Counted from the stretch's first letter, positions 31,290-42,440 are shown. The stretch: DNA of 64,000 bases from Anodontia alba (GCA_964016985.1 OZ024828.1:90492399-90556398); one strand, 5' to 3'. The notes: generated from the letters alone by a model not told the origin. Numbers and translations are program-made.

Positions 31290-31420
31290 CAGCAAGACCC
31301 CTCGTATCCCATATCCACGTGAAACAAGGGTTCTTCCTGCGCTTGCGTGGAATGAGAGATCATCCTGCATCCGCAGTCTGATCAAGGTTTTCATTTGTCT
31401 GCTAACAAAATCATTGGACA
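31290..31420. repeat. G-family remnant
   Basis: CATCCGCAGTCTGATCAAGG and TTTTCATTTGTCTGCTAAC form the right arm. The left arm is barely recognisable. Confidence 0.4.
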
Positions 31421-31719
31421 ATGAAGACTGAATAACGAAGAACAGGAGTATAATTAGACTGCGGGTGATTTTCTCGTGGTTGCTTCAGACGTTTTTGGAC
31501 AAGAATTTCATAAAAATGTATGCAGAATATGTACTGGTATATAAATAACTTTTTTTTCGGAATACTCTCCTTGATTCGTACTTATGGTACCAAATCAAAC
31601 AAGAAGTGTCAATTAGCAGTGCTTTTAAGGTACTCCACACAATGACCAAAATGTAATGGAATACGGACGGACAACGTGAAAACGGTATACCCCGACCCCC
31701 AAAAACAGTTTGCGGGGTG

Positions 31720-31824
31720 GGGGAGGGTATAAAGAAGAATTTCCATTCCAACTGCAGGACGGGGGGGGGGGGGGGGGAGGCGGGGGGAGGGTATAAAGAA
31801 GAATTTCCATTCCAACTGCAGGAC
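31720..31824. repeat. Duplicated 42-bp unit around poly(G)
   Basis: GGGAGGGTATAAAGAAGAAT followed by TTCCATTCCAACTGCAGGAC occurs at 31721-31760 and 31785-31824. The copies are separated by a G run of 17 and GAGGCGG. The copies are identical. Confidence 0.9.
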
Positions 31825-31971
31825 GACAAGAAAATGGTTTTTCACAATTTCAAGCTTCGCTTCAAGCGTTTTGACATACCGTCACTGACCATTAAAAGTT
31901 ATTAGTTTTAATTGCCACAAAGGGGTCATCATAGATCAGACCTGCTCAGCTTCCTCTCAGATATAAATACA

Positions 31972-32160
31972 GTCGATTCTCATTATCTCAAACTCTAAGA
32001 GATCAAAATATCTGGTTTAAGATAGGAGTAGTTTGAGAAAAAAAAAAGGAGTTGAAACGTAAGGTACAAAATAGAAAACTAAACCATTACTGCATTTTAT
32101 TTAGTTTGACTTAAGTAGGAGTCTGAGTTATCAGTATTTGAGATAACGTGTGTCAACTAT
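31972..32160. mobile_element. N-family small TIR element
   Basis: TACAGTCGATTCTCATTATC and CTCAAACTC at the left. GAGTTATCAGTATTTGAG and ATAACGTGTGTCAACTATA at the right. TA flanks, as in the E family. Confidence 0.5.
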
Positions 32161-33720
32161 AATGTCCTATGTCTAAGACTTTTTTACCACTGTGTCATTT
32201 GTGTTCAAGGGCATATCATCCATCAATTGCTACTAAAATGCTGTTAAAACATTATTTTTTTTTTCAGAATATCGAACACAAAATATCAATTTTCCCTGCT
32301 GAGTTTTTGTTTGCTTCGGTGCTAACGGAATGTGAAATTAACTACAAGTGGTGTTTGTTTTTGCTTCACTTACACTTTAATAATTATTTGAACAAACGCG
32401 ATTTGCTGTCTCGTTAAATATTGACAGACCGTTGAGACAAAATGCCAGTGCAAGTAGGCACCGATAATACAGCGTTACAGTAGAACGAAGATCAATCCGG
32501 GCCATATATTGCAAGAAGTCGATGCTCCAAAGGCTGAACTACCCGAAATTGCAGGAGCGTATTTCGTTCTATTTAATTCTGTTCTGCTCCTCCACTAAAA
32601 ACCACTTGCATTCTTACGCAAACATTACGAGATTCATGAACGACCTTTCCTTACGTACCGCCTGCTAGATTGTTTTTTGCAACTTTGCACAGTCTCTTGC
32701 AATGAACAAAATCAATGTAACAGAAGACAGTGCACAACTCTTTTATGCCGAGTGGACTCTTCTACCTCAGGTATCTGGACCGGTCCATTTCCACTGGAAG
32801 TCTGGTTAGTTTTTATCAGAACCATTTTGTAAAAAAAAAATCCTGTATTTTAAGCAAAATGTGTAGACTCTGATCAGACGTGATCTGGGTCAACACTACC
32901 TGACAAACAATGTTCCTTTTATGAGAGACTAGGCATAAATGGGTTAACAGGACAGCGGGACAGTACAGACGCATCCGGCTAGGGAAGGGGGTAGGCCGCC
33001 CTTTCAGCCATTTGGTAGCTTCCTTTTCTTCATCGTATATCTTCGGTCAGCCATCCTAAGGTATGAAGCACCCTCACGTGTCCGGAGTTAGTAGGGGAGG
33101 AGGGGTCCTCAGTCACTACACGGGTGTGAATGTGCCACCGAAGGTATAGAAATGAGGCGGGGAGCCCTTGGAGCAGCTTATCTTCAAAAATCGATACACA
33201 ATGTGCTGTGCTAATCAGGGATCTTTTGGGAGCTCTTTTAAATATTGGGTTTACTTGATAAAAAGTTTTTTTGTTGTTTTTGTTGTTGTTGTTGTTGTTG
33301 TTGTTGTTTTCAATACTTCTCAAAAAGAAATATTTTTTCATTTGTATTCCCCGCGAAACAATGAGTCAGGCATTCGTATTTACCCCATGCGCATGCGTAG
33401 GAACTGACTTAAGGATCCGCATGTTTGTGTCCGAATCTGCACTTCTAGACAAAGGGACTTCTTCAAATTCGTAGGATATGTATGGTAACTTCAATTGGTA
33501 AGTCAGCCATATTTATGGTAATTTCGCTACAAAAACCAATAACATTAAATACCATATTTACTCTGAATATTGGGACACCTTAATTACTCCTTAGTTATTA
33601 TCATGCTTGTCCTAAACTTTGATCAATTTCTTTTTTACTACCTGTTAATGTGTCTAAAAACTGCTGGATGCTCACGGGGGAGAGGGGGGGAGGGGGCGGG
33701 GGGTAACAGGGTAATTTTGT
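32161..33720. other. No gene recognised; microsatellite and F remnant inside
   Basis: Holds a partial F hairpin at 32858-32915 (ATGTGTAGACTCTGATCAGA) and a (GTT)n run at 33271-33307. The stretch 33020-33190 is less AT-rich, and its minus strand reads as a protein-like frame without clear splice sites. Around 33540-33660 lies the outer arm of the long F form (GGGACACCTTAATTACTCCT). Confidence 0.45.
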
Positions 33721-33721
33721 A

Positions 33722-34120
33722 CGGGTGTGCGAGCCAGTATTTCAAAACCTACCCAATTCATATACCTGGCCTTTGGAAAAAAGGACCCATTCATATACTT
33801 AATCATCCAAAATGTTGACCTATTCATATACTGCCCTTTGATTTTTTTATGCCCCTTTATTGCTGGTTGTTAGACAAATATCACAGTCAATTCATTTCTA
33901 TACCAAGAGAACAAGCAGCTTCGAAAAATCTCTGGGCAAAAAATATGTGCATATACCAGGATGTCAGAAAAATGGGGCCTTTCACATAGGAATCCAGAAA
34001 TATCGGGTCATTCATATACTTTTTGTTGAAAAAGGGGGGCCAATCATATACCTGGCAGCGCTGAAAAAGGGGGCCACTCGGCACGCACATCTGTACTATA
34101 CCATATATAGGAAGTTACCC
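33722..34120 (+). repeat. ~400-bp dispersed repeat, left of inverted pair
   Basis: Starts GGGTGTGCGAGCCAGTATTT. It contains repeated CCATTCATATACT.GCC-like phrases and TTTCACATAGGAATCCAGAA, and ends ATATATAGGAAGTTACCC. The same series occurs in reverse at 38335-38735. Confidence 0.7.
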
Positions 34121-34162
34121 CCACCCCACCCCCACCCCCTCCACCCGAGGCTGGATGAGTGG

Positions 34163-34290
34163 CGAACAGTGTAGACCTATATCAGACAACGCAGGTTCTG
34201 AATATTGCTAAATGAGTGGCAAACAGTGTAGACACTAATCAGACGCCTCGTTCTGCGGCGTCTGATCTGGGTCTCCACTGTTTGCTCAGG
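34163..34290. repeat. F-family: half copy then full hairpin
   Basis: GTGGCGAACAGTGTAGACCT is a left arm only. About 45 bp later GAGTGGCAAACAGTGTAGAC to GGGTCTCCACTGTTTGCTCA forms a full hairpin with GACGCCTCG/GCGGCGTC apex. Confidence 0.7.
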
Positions 34291-35044
34291 TCCTCTGTTC
34301 AAATACTTAGGGTTAAAACATTAATGTATTTTGAAGTGGTACAGATCTGATACGCATTTCGAAATATCTGGAAACAATCTGTTATACGAAAGCGAGATGC
34401 CAACTCTAAAAGACATTTTTTCTTGTACTCGTGTGAACCTCTGTAATGTGGGTTGCAGCTTTGTCAAATTACCGCGCGAAAATGCACGAGCCGGGTTGCC
34501 AAGGTATCAACCTAGGAATGCTTTTGTGCATAAAGTAGAGGGAAAACTGTACATCTACCTGACAAAAAAGGCCATCCTCCTATAAATTAGATACATATCC
34601 AAATATTTAAGTATACTCACCTTAATGACTTTTTTTTTCTGTTTGTCACTAAGAAAATAAAGTGTATCATATTTCATACTGTCAATATTTTTTTATATAT
34701 TACTACGTGCCAGAAATGTGAGACGTGCTGCGTGAAAACAGACTGTGCTAGCAACGATATCCTAGGGTATTGTACAGAACTAAGAAATATTGCTTCCGTA
34801 AATTACAAGGCAATCAGTGCTGACCCTGGTCGAACGCCATAAGACGCGGCGTCTGATCTGTTTTCCCAATGTTCTTTTTCCGGGGTGTTAAACTCTGCTG
34901 AGCAAGCGTGAAATGATAATTGAGCCGGGCACAGCATTTCCCACAAGACGGCAAGTGCGCCTAGCGAAATCTCAGATCAAGTTGTATATCAGTCTTCATT
35001 ATCTGTCTGGAGACACTTTGGATCCTTGGCTTCCCACAGAGTGC
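34291..35044. other. No gene recognised
   Basis: A 34331-34585 plus-strand frame has no recognisable motif. A decayed F half-hairpin lies at 34805-34870 (CGAACGCCATAAGACGCGGC). Confidence 0.4.
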
Positions 35045-35115
35045 CCTGCGAAGACCCAGATCAGACTGCGCGGATGCGCAGGCTGATCTGAGTCTTCGCT
35101 GGGCACACACTAGTG
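35045..35115. repeat. G-family hairpin
   Basis: GAAGACCCAGATCAGACTGC with GGCTGATCTGAGTCTTCGCT. GTGCCCTGCG / GGGCACACAC extend the stem. Confidence 0.8.
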
Positions 35116-35627
35116 TAAATTGTAGGGAATGATGTGCCCCGGCTCAACTGTCATAATTTTATAAGCACGAAAATCGACTTCCTTAATTCCTATATTTTTG
35201 TTCGAGCATGATAAAACGAGGAGAGATTTTATCTCACTTTCTAACCTTAAAAATGTTTAGGGATCAAACGTTTAATATTAGCGTGAATTTTCTGCTGCCG
35301 GAAAACGCTCAACCGTCCGTGAAAGGAAATGAATCAGAGCCTAATTTGTATAAATTATCATTTTTCCGATATGGTGACATTTCGTTTGTGACACTTTTGC
35401 AATTATGGAAAATGGCACAGGTCGTAAATGGACTTAGTTACATCCCATATCTGCGAGACAAACTCTCTAAACATGTACACGTACTTTGGGCACTTAGGGC
35501 TTATTTGGATATTGACTACTTGTTGTCATTTGCAAGGAGGGTGGGGGAATTCTTTATACAGAGTTGCGCGTTGTATAAAATGTGTTCGGGGCATAAGCGT
35601 GCAGCATAGGCTCAGATCAGCCTGCGC
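35116..35627. other. Open frame, not called as a gene
   Basis: A 133-codon plus-strand frame (35208-35609) has fairly balanced composition. Its end runs into a G-type repeat arm (CAGATCAGCCTGCGC), and no domain, signal peptide or convincing donor is visible. Confidence 0.35.
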
Positions 35628-35770
35628 AACCTGAGTCCCTTCTAAAAAGAGGTCTACTTTAAAATGGAAGAATTTGCTCCCAATGGGAGCAAATTCTTTC
35701 CTTTTAGACTAGACCCCTTTTCAGAAAGTAGGCCAGCTTTTGACAGTTGCTTCCCCTGATAGTGCATCCA
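35628..35770. repeat. H-family element
   Basis: AGTCCCTTCTAAAAAGAGGT, GGAAGAATTTGCTCCCAATG and TTTCCTTTTAGACTAGACCC. CTTCCCCTGATAGTGCATCC closes it. Confidence 0.75.
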
Positions 35771-36754
35771 TTCTCTATATTGGTTGTTGGTATTGTAAAA
35801 GAGTGTGTGAAGTTGGCTTGGGATTCGCAACTTGGAATATCGATTTTGCCCAACCATAACTGTTACTTTACTATACTTTACTACTACGGAATAAATCGAA
35901 TACCAAACTCCATACTTCAAACTCCAAGCTAACTTCATACACTTATTGTAAAATACACTCAAGAATATAACCCCAACTTCCAAGAAATTTTCTGAAAACT
36001 GATTGCTCCATGTGATTATTTTTTTTAACTGTATCTGTATTACCTAGTAATTGGTTCATGCAGTAAAATTCTTCGTGAAGACAGTTTAAAATTTACAAGT
36101 ACATTTCAAATGTGAGAAGATCATTTATACCAACTGATAAAAATTATAACCAATGGTAAGTTTTCATTCCAAATTAGAGAGATTTTGGTTTTAGAACTTT
36201 CTGTCTGGGCAGTATATACAATGTTTATGTTACATTTGAAGTGTTGGAGAGAGAAAGTGGAAACATGGTCAGCTATGCTATAGAGTGTTGTTTTGATAAA
36301 GATTAATAACAGGATAAGCCAAAGCAGCTGGTTGAACAAATTTTGTTCAAATCCATGGCGTTGTATGCCAGACTGAATAGGTTCCCAACAGACAGGACTT
36401 ACCACTTTGCATATTTTATAGTCAAACCCTATGCTATTCTACCCGAGAAAATTAAGACAAATACCACCAATCTGCCGTCTGTTGACTTTGTCCAGGGTGC
36501 AGGATTGGCCTTTTATTGATACTACAATAATACTGTTAACAGACAGTAAATGGCTGAGATTTCTTTTCTGTTCCGTTTTCCCTAAACACAGGACTACAGG
36601 TTCCATGCAAATTACTTTAAACATGAACATTTGTTTGAGATGTTAGCTTCTATTTTAATAAAAACCTAACATTACAAAAATCTGCTAATCCCGCAGCTGA
36701 ATGGTCACAGCTTCAATTAAAATACATTTTTTTTTTTCAATCAAAAAGTTTTGA
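35771..36754. other. No gene recognised
   Basis: AT-rich. CTGCCGTCTGTTGACTTTGT near 36471 is a faint D-type right arm. No exon is seen. Confidence 0.4.
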
Positions 36755-36907
36755 TATTTTTCTATAGGAAAACATGTGCTGAGGGTACTCATTAGACGTG
36801 CCTCGGTGGGACGCTTCTAATAAATACCCACAATATATGTTTTCGCGATACCCAGAACATATGCTTTCGCGGAGAGATAAGAAAAATATTCACCTGATAC
36901 CCCCTCT
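36755..36907. repeat. B-family remnant
   Basis: GAGGGTACTCATTAGACGTG with ACGCTTCTAATAAATACCCA, then a duplicated CCA.AA.ATATG.TTTCGCG. Its end, ACCCCCTCTTAT, abuts the A element that follows. Confidence 0.55.
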
Positions 36908-37194
36908 TATCACGAAAATACGCCTATATAATTTTGACCCCCTTAAACCCCAGTTTCATGTAGTAAAACTGAGGTTTGCAGGGGTATACATTACTATTTT
37001 TTTTTTTTTTTTTAATTTTTGCTCAAAACATAGATTGTGGGTAGTTAGAACCGCCTCACCGAGGCGTATCTAACGAGTACTCACAATCTATATTTTGAGC
37101 AGAAATATGAAAAATATCAGAATTTTTCATCTGAAAATTTTCATTTTTGGTGGTAAAATTTTCAGTATATTTGAATTGGCATGTTTTCGTAATG
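36908..37194 (+). mobile_element. A-family MITE (copy 8)
   Basis: TATCACGAAAATACGCCTAT to GGCATGTTTTCGTAATG. The core has lost ACTC on one arm (GTGGGTAGTTAGAACC). Confidence 0.8.
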
Positions 37195-37644
37195 TCTAGA
37201 GCTATGCTAATGGTTTAAAATACCACCCGAAGGGTCTTAAACATACAAGTGGGAAAGTTATCAGCTTGTCATCAATTTCACACAGGGGACATCAATTCAA
37301 CGCAGTGATCATAAATTATCAATAGTCAGCAAGTGGTCAAATTAACCCCACGGCCCTTTGTTGTAACACCAGTAATTTAACTTCCTTGAACTCCCATTAT
37401 ATTTTTCATTGTCCAGCCAGAAGCCTACAGACGTGATAATGCCGCCATCATTCATATTTCATACTTTACCATTATGTCACGACAAGACAGCGGTCATATT
37501 GTCACTGACCTATTATAGGTAAACAGAATGTAACTTTATACATGTAGTTTAGACTGTAACAAACGAACATAAACAATGAAATAACATCAACTACTATATG
37601 TTTCAGTTACTAACAATACATACAAAATCACTGTATATGAACAA
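37195..37644. other. No gene recognised
   Basis: Apparently unique AT-rich sequence without an exon signal. Confidence 0.4.
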
Positions 37645-38150
37645 CAACGTGAGAAAACGTACCTTCGAGCATGTGCGCCCAGAAAAAAATCAGATCAGCC
37701 TGCGCATTTGGCGCTTCTAATGAGTACCCTTGTATGTCCAAAATGCGCCCAGTGATCTTCACTGAGCGCATTTTGGACATACAAGGATGTTAAGTTTCTT
37801 CATGCCATCACGAAAACATGCCTATATAATGTTGACTCCCTTAAACCCCACTTTTATATAGTAAAACTGGGGTTTACAGGGGTATACGTTTTCTTATTTC
37901 TACTCAAAAACATGGATTGTGGGTACTCGTTAGAACCGCCTCACCGAGGCGGTTCTAACGGATACCCACAATCTATGTTTTGAGCAGAACTATTAAAACT
38001 ATCAGAATTTTTATCTGAAAATTTTCATTTTTTGGTGATAAAATTTTGGGTATATTTGAATAGGCTTGTTTTCATAATGCGAACGATGAAGACTGATCGT
38101 TCTTCGTTAGGCGCACACGTCAGAAGGTACGTTTTCTCACGTTGATGATC
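37645..38150. mobile_element. Large foldback element split by A
   Basis: ACAACGTGAGAAAACGTACC with GAGCATGTGCGCCC at the left is mirrored by GGCGCACACGTCAGAAGGTA and CGTTTTCTCACGTTG at the right. Inside lies a second perfect stem, CTTGTATGTCCAAAATGCGC with its complement (37729-37785), and the nested A element. Confidence 0.65.
37806..38079 (+). mobile_element. A-family MITE (copy 9), nested
   Basis: CATCACGAAAACATGCCTAT to GGCTTGTTTTCATAATG. The core is GAACCGCCTCACCGAGGCGG. Inserted within the foldback element at 37645-38150. Confidence 0.85.
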
Positions 38151-38334
38151 ATATGTGAAACTAGCTAACTATTAGCAGAAAATGTTTGACATATGACCTT
38201 TACTTGAAATTAACAAAGATGGGAGTAGTATAGGGTGTCGACACCCTTTAGGCCTACTTCTGACGGGGCTATTATTTGTTCTTGAGAATCGTATGTATCG
38301 TTTTCCCATCACGGTTTGTTTGGACAGGCCCTCG

Positions 38335-38735
38335 CGAGGGTAACTTCCTATATACGGCATAGTACGGATGTGCGTATCGAATAGATCCCATTTTCGCTGC
38401 TGCCAGGTATATGATTAGCCCCCTTTTTCTCCAACAAAAAGTATATGACTGACCCGATTTTGCTTGATTCTTATGTGAAAGGCCACATTTTTCTGACATC
38501 CTAGCATATGCGTATATTTTCCGCTCAAACTTTTCAAGGCTGCTTCTACTCTTAGTATTCAATGAATTACTGCTATATTTGTCTAACTACCAGCAATAAA
38601 TGGGTAAAAAAAATCAAAGGGCGGTATATGAATAGGTCATCATTTCGAACGATCAACGATATGAATGGGTCAGTTTTTTTAAAGGCCAGGTATATGAATG
38701 GGGTAGGTTTCGAAATACTGGCTCGCACACCCGTA
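38335..38735 (-). repeat. ~400-bp dispersed repeat, right of inverted pair
   Basis: Reads from GGTAACTTCCTATATACGGC through CCAGGTATATGATTAGCCCC to ACTGGCTCGCACACCCGTAG, the reverse of 33722-34120. It ends six bases before the LINE tail. Confidence 0.7.
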
Positions 38736-38740
38736 GGACA

Positions 38741-39560
38741 GACAAACAGACAAATAGTTTATTTAAGTCTCATTTTCATACATAAAAACATATTTAAATT
38801 GTATAAAACAATAAATGCATATTAAAATGTATGAAACCACTCAAGTTGAGTTATAAGAGACTAGTTATGAAATATTAATAAAATGGACGTTTAAAGTACA
38901 TGTATCTGTGCATTGCTAAAAACCTAAATGAAACATATTTACATGTAAGAACTATCTGTACAAAAAATTTCTACGTTCTGTTAAAATAATTTGGCAGGCT
39001 TTGGCACTATAAATAGCAATCCTACCGTCAGATAAAAGATGACAAGCTTTTTCATGGTTATCAAGAGAGTCAAAATGCTGAAGGTCAATTTTTGAGAGCA
39101 ACTCTAGGCGTATATCATTATATAATGGACATTCCAATAGTACATGTTCCTCACTTTCTATTTTATTTGTACAATTAAAACAATACCGTTCCTCATAAGG
39201 TATCATTTCATACCGTCCCGTTTCAATTCGAAGGGGTGCTACCCCGCATCTAAACTTCGCTAAAGCGCTTCTTCTTGTCCTTGACATAACATGGCATTTA
39301 ATATATGCTTCTGTTTCATAACTACACTGTATGTTTAAACATTTTATATGTACGTAATATGCTGACGTTACTTGACACTTTATTCTTCCATTCTGTTTTA
39401 TAATCAGTAAACATAACATTTCTCAGCTTTTCAACAATAGATTGTCTGTGTATTTTATTGTAGAATATATCTATACTCAAATTAACATCCATTTTCTGTA
39501 GGGTCTTATCAATGTGAAAACACCAATTTTTATGTTGATGTCGTTATGGTAGGACCATAA
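38741..39560 (-). mobile_element. 5'-truncated LINE (non-LTR) fragment
   Basis: On the minus strand: the C-terminal part of an ORF2-type protein, a ~200-bp AT-rich 3' untranslated region, then an AAATAAACTATTTGTCTGTT-type end near 38741. The upstream part of the element is absent, the usual outcome of incomplete reverse transcription. An A element starts 12 bp beyond its 5' break. The clade cannot be assigned from this piece. Confidence 0.7.
38952..39540 (-). pseudogene. LINE reverse transcriptase C-terminus, frameshifted
   Basis: The main frame (38952 to about 39330) encodes RTRRSALAKFRCGVAPLRIE and then CFNC...EEHVLLEC, a CX2CX8HX4C zinc-knuckle-like motif typical of the tail of many LINE ORF2 proteins. 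The preceding part continues in another minus frame (39540 to about 39325: CFHIDKTLQK, LRNVMFTDYKTEWKNK, YKMFKH) and stops at a TAG near 39322, so a frameshift separates the two. The polymerase domain is not present. It would have acted in target-primed reverse transcription. This copy is dead. Confidence 0.65.
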
Positions 39561-39571
39561 AAACACCTGCT

Positions 39572-39852
39572 CATCACGAAAACATGCCTATATAATATTG
39601 ACCCCCTTAAACCCCACTTTTATATAGTAAAACTGGGGTTTACAGGGGTATACATTATTTTTCTTATTTCTGCTCAAAAACATAGATTGTGGGTTCTCGT
39701 TAGAACCGCCTGGCCGAGGCGGTTCTAACGTGTACCCACAATCTATGTTTTGAGCAGAAATATGAAAAATATCAGTTTTTATCTGAATTTTTTTTTTCAG
39801 TTTTTTGGAGGTGAAATTTTCAGTATATTTGAATAGGCGTGTTTTCGTGATG
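39572..39852 (+). mobile_element. A-family MITE (copy 10)
   Basis: CATCACGAAAACATGCCTAT to GGCGTGTTTTCGTGATG. A full-length 281-bp reference copy. Core apex GCCTGGCCGAGGC has one mismatch. Confidence 0.9.
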
Positions 39853-39859
39853 CGAGGAT

Positions 39860-40075
39860 AGGCCTCAACTTTTTACCGCTCTGGGCATTTTCAGCAGACG
39901 ACAATCTAAAAAAAAAAAAAGGTTTATATATTGTCCCTAGTTATAAATACAGTATGACTTTTCAGACAATCTGCATGAAACGTTAAATCTATTTTCTGGA
40001 AAAAATAAGAATAGTTTAACATGATTTCAAAATGTTGCCTGCAGATTTTTTTACCTAGCATACGAAGCGCACGCG
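39860..40075. mobile_element. D-family MITE
   Basis: ACTTTTTACCGCTCTGGGCA and TTTTCAGCAGACGACAATCT at the left; AATGTTGCCTGCAGATTTTT and ACCTAGCATACGAAGCG at the right. Confidence 0.6.
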
Positions 40076-40276
40076 CATCAGCGCAGTCCGGTCGCCACCT
40101 CATTCTTCCAAATTCTGGGTATAGTGTGGCATCTACTGATGGCGTGATCAGACTGCGCGGATCGCGGATTCGCGGTCATTTTTTTTTTTTTTTTTTTTGT
40201 TTATGGATCATGTAAGGCTGCACAGACGTTATTTGACTGATGTGAAATCTACTTGAAACTAACTAGGGTTTCCTAC

Positions 40277-40541
40277 CTGTCCCCACGATGGTAATCCTCT
40301 TTGGTAGCATCCCTCCTTTGTATATGCAGATAATATCCACGGTCACAGCTTGGACTCCCGGGCGACTAAAAACCGGATCCACCTTCTTTTCAATTACCTT
40401 CGCAAAGATTACGCGATGGGAGTAATATACTTTCATTTCGTCCGGCTCGCTCCCATTGCTGCTTCGGAGCCCTGCCCCAAAATTGGTACACCCATTCACA
40501 GACACTATAAAACCCAAGAGAAGGAGATAAAAATATTCCAT
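40277..40541 (-). CDS. First coding exon of a secreted NTR/CCDC3-like protein
   Basis: The exon encodes 88 residues plus one base of a split codon. Residues 1-17 (MEYFYLLLLGFIVSVNG) form a signal peptide with likely cleavage before Cys18, so the product should enter the secretory pathway. An NGS sequon lies at residue 29. The mature part alternates hydrophobic and polar residues (SHRVIFAKVIEKKVD, then VQAVTVDIICIYKGG and LPKRITIVG), a strand pattern resembling the NTR/TIMP barrel and also CCDC3-type secreted proteins. The TIMP-type N-terminal CxC is absent (CTNF instead). The donor is seen on the minus strand as GGGACAG|GTAGGA at 40276, phase 1. The ATG at 40541 is the natural start because of the signal peptide. 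No later exon was found at lower coordinates, so the intron is probably long. Exon confidence is good; family is tentative. Confidence 0.6.
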
Positions 40542-41239
40542 TGTTAAATGAATTTTAGAAAAAACAAATAATCCGGGTCTAGTATAACTAACGATTCTTT
40601 CCTACACTCCGAAACGTCACCACTTTCTTCGAGCTAACTTCTGACAGCGCGTGTCCTTACAGCGTGCTTGGCAGCAAGCGCTTGACTGACGCGATACAAA
40701 CAAGGTCGGCTGCTGATGTAGCGAGAAGTAACAAAAGCGATACAGTAAAGACAGTTATTTTTAGCTCCACTACGCTCTGTTAGTCATATTTTTTCAATAA
40801 TTTGTCTTCTCAAGGTTATTAATGATTCTTACAATACTTCAGGCAAGAATCACCTTTGTGACGTGAAATAACAGCGAACAATCAACTACTGAAGTTCACC
40901 CACCTGCCACCAACCACTAACGGTTATTGATTAAATAGACCGTCTCTCTTATGCAAATTTAATTTGTCAAATCAAATCAGTGCGCAATAGGTACTGCCTT
41001 TTAATCCGCTCAAAAAGAAGGTATTAAAATGTTAAACTTCAAAACAATGGCGTATATGAAGGCACGTGGTTATTTGTTTATTTGTGCTCCCTCTTTCTCT
41101 CTGCTTAATAGATAAAGTTAATTTTAGGCCAGACATATTCGAGGACATATTATCTGATAATGGGACACCGACCTCAGTATATAAATGTTAAATACTCACA
41201 TTTATCTTAATTTCATAGTTGTTTCTGTAAGCATGATAA
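40542..41239. other. Upstream region of the 40.5-kb exon
   Basis: Expected to hold the 5' untranslated region and promoter of the minus-strand gene. Around 40600-40760 it is richer in CpG than the surroundings (AGCGCGTGTCC, GACGCGATAC), and TGACGTTTC lies at 40612-40620 on the minus strand. No clear TATA box or initiator can be assigned. Confidence 0.35.
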
Positions 41240-41245
41240 CACACA

Positions 41246-41279
<34 letters not shown>
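41240..41279. repeat. (CA)n microsatellite
   Basis: About 20 CA units with one AA interruption. Confidence 0.9.
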
Positions 41280-41282
<3 letters not shown>

Positions 41283-41318
41283 TCGGTCAATTTCATTCAT
41301 TCACAATTATGCCTTGCT

Positions 41319-41528
41319 TATGAACGCTTTGCATGCTGGGTAAAATATTCAGCAGACGACATTTTAAAATATTTTTTTCTTATCGTTCACAGAAAATAGG
41401 TTATACCATTTCCTTAGGATACGATTTGCATGAAATGTCAAAGCCTATTTTCTGTGAAAAATAAAAACATATTAACATATTAACCGTTTGTCATCTGCTG
41501 AATTAGCCCAGAGAGTGGTAAAGGTAAA
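41319..41528. mobile_element. D-family MITE
   Basis: GAACGCTTTGCATGCTGGGT to CCCAGAGAGTGGTAAAGG. The arms hold ATTCAGCAGACGACATTTTA and TTTGTCATCTGCTGAATTAG. Both terminal TTAA motifs have mutated. Confidence 0.75.
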
Positions 41529-41529
41529 C

Positions 41530-41847
41530 CTTATTAAATATCATAAAGTATTACAACTAAAATACAATATCCAAAAGTATTTTTAAAGTGTACCAATTGT
41601 GAAAGAAATCGTTTTTACGCTACACAGTTTTTACAAAAAAACTGAAGAGATCATGTTAAATTAGTTTTGAAATCAGAGACCAGTGTATGCCTAAAGTAAT
41701 ATTTGCAACAATGGACAACTGAGTCAAACAATGTATCCATATTATGAATATAGCCAAATATTTGCTTTAGACCGTACAGTCGGCGACTTTCTTAAACTTC
41801 TAGTCCGATTCAAGTGGAATAGAGACTTACTCAAGGCTACAGCATAC
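41530..41847. other. No gene recognised
   Basis: AT-rich, no exon or repeat identified. Confidence 0.4.
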
Positions 41848-41922
41848 GCGAACAGCGAATGCCCAGATCAGACCGAGCGTCTACGCGGTCTGATCAGGAC
41901 ATTCGTTGTCCGCATATAGGAA
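41848..41922. repeat. G-family hairpin
   Basis: TACGCGAACAGCGAATGCCC pairs with GGACATTCGTTGTCCGCATA. Apex GACCGAGCGTCTACGCGGTC. Confidence 0.75.
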
Positions 41923-42153
41923 TATTCATATTGTAGAATCTGTTGATGAACACCAAAGGCCCGTATGACCGGGTTGCACAAATGCTCAGGTTCAAATGGC
42001 TCTATAGTAAAACGTTCCTTTTTTTCAAACACTGCCCAAAAAGCCCGCAGCTCGTAATGTGAACCGGGCTATTTGATTGCGCCTGTGCGTTGAAGAAAAG
42101 ATGTCAAAAGAAAAAGAGCTGGCACGCAGGTGCATGCGCCATAAAACTGCACG

Positions 42154-42182
42154 AAAAAAAAAAAAAAAAAAAAAAAAAAAAA
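42154..42182. repeat. Poly(A) tract
   Basis: 29 A in a row. No adjacent SINE or LINE body was recognised. Confidence 0.85.
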
Positions 42183-42439
42183 CAGATATCGTATTTGAAG
42201 GACCAGGAACTTTATTACTTGCCCGAAGACACGTTTTCGCTTGGCACGGCCCATATATCTTAAATATTGCGACATAGGCTTCCATGTACATTTAGCTAAA
42301 TTCTAACCCTCATACTATTCCTTGACCTCCGAATTTGGCCTCAAATTGAAGATAAACCTTAGACAATACTTCACAGGACAGAAGGGGTCTATCATCCTGT
42401 TTTGGCACTTCTTGTCCTTGAACACATGCACTCTCATTT

Positions 42440-42440
42440 T

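Noticed and set aside
33030..33341. Protein-like minus-strand frame (LPASFLYLRWHIHTRVV)
   Set aside because: The N-terminal part is a (GTT)n microsatellite and no splice sites bound the rest. Kept only as a note.
35208..35609. 133-codon plus-strand open frame
   Set aside because: No domain, signal peptide or splice context, and its end overlaps a G-family repeat arm.
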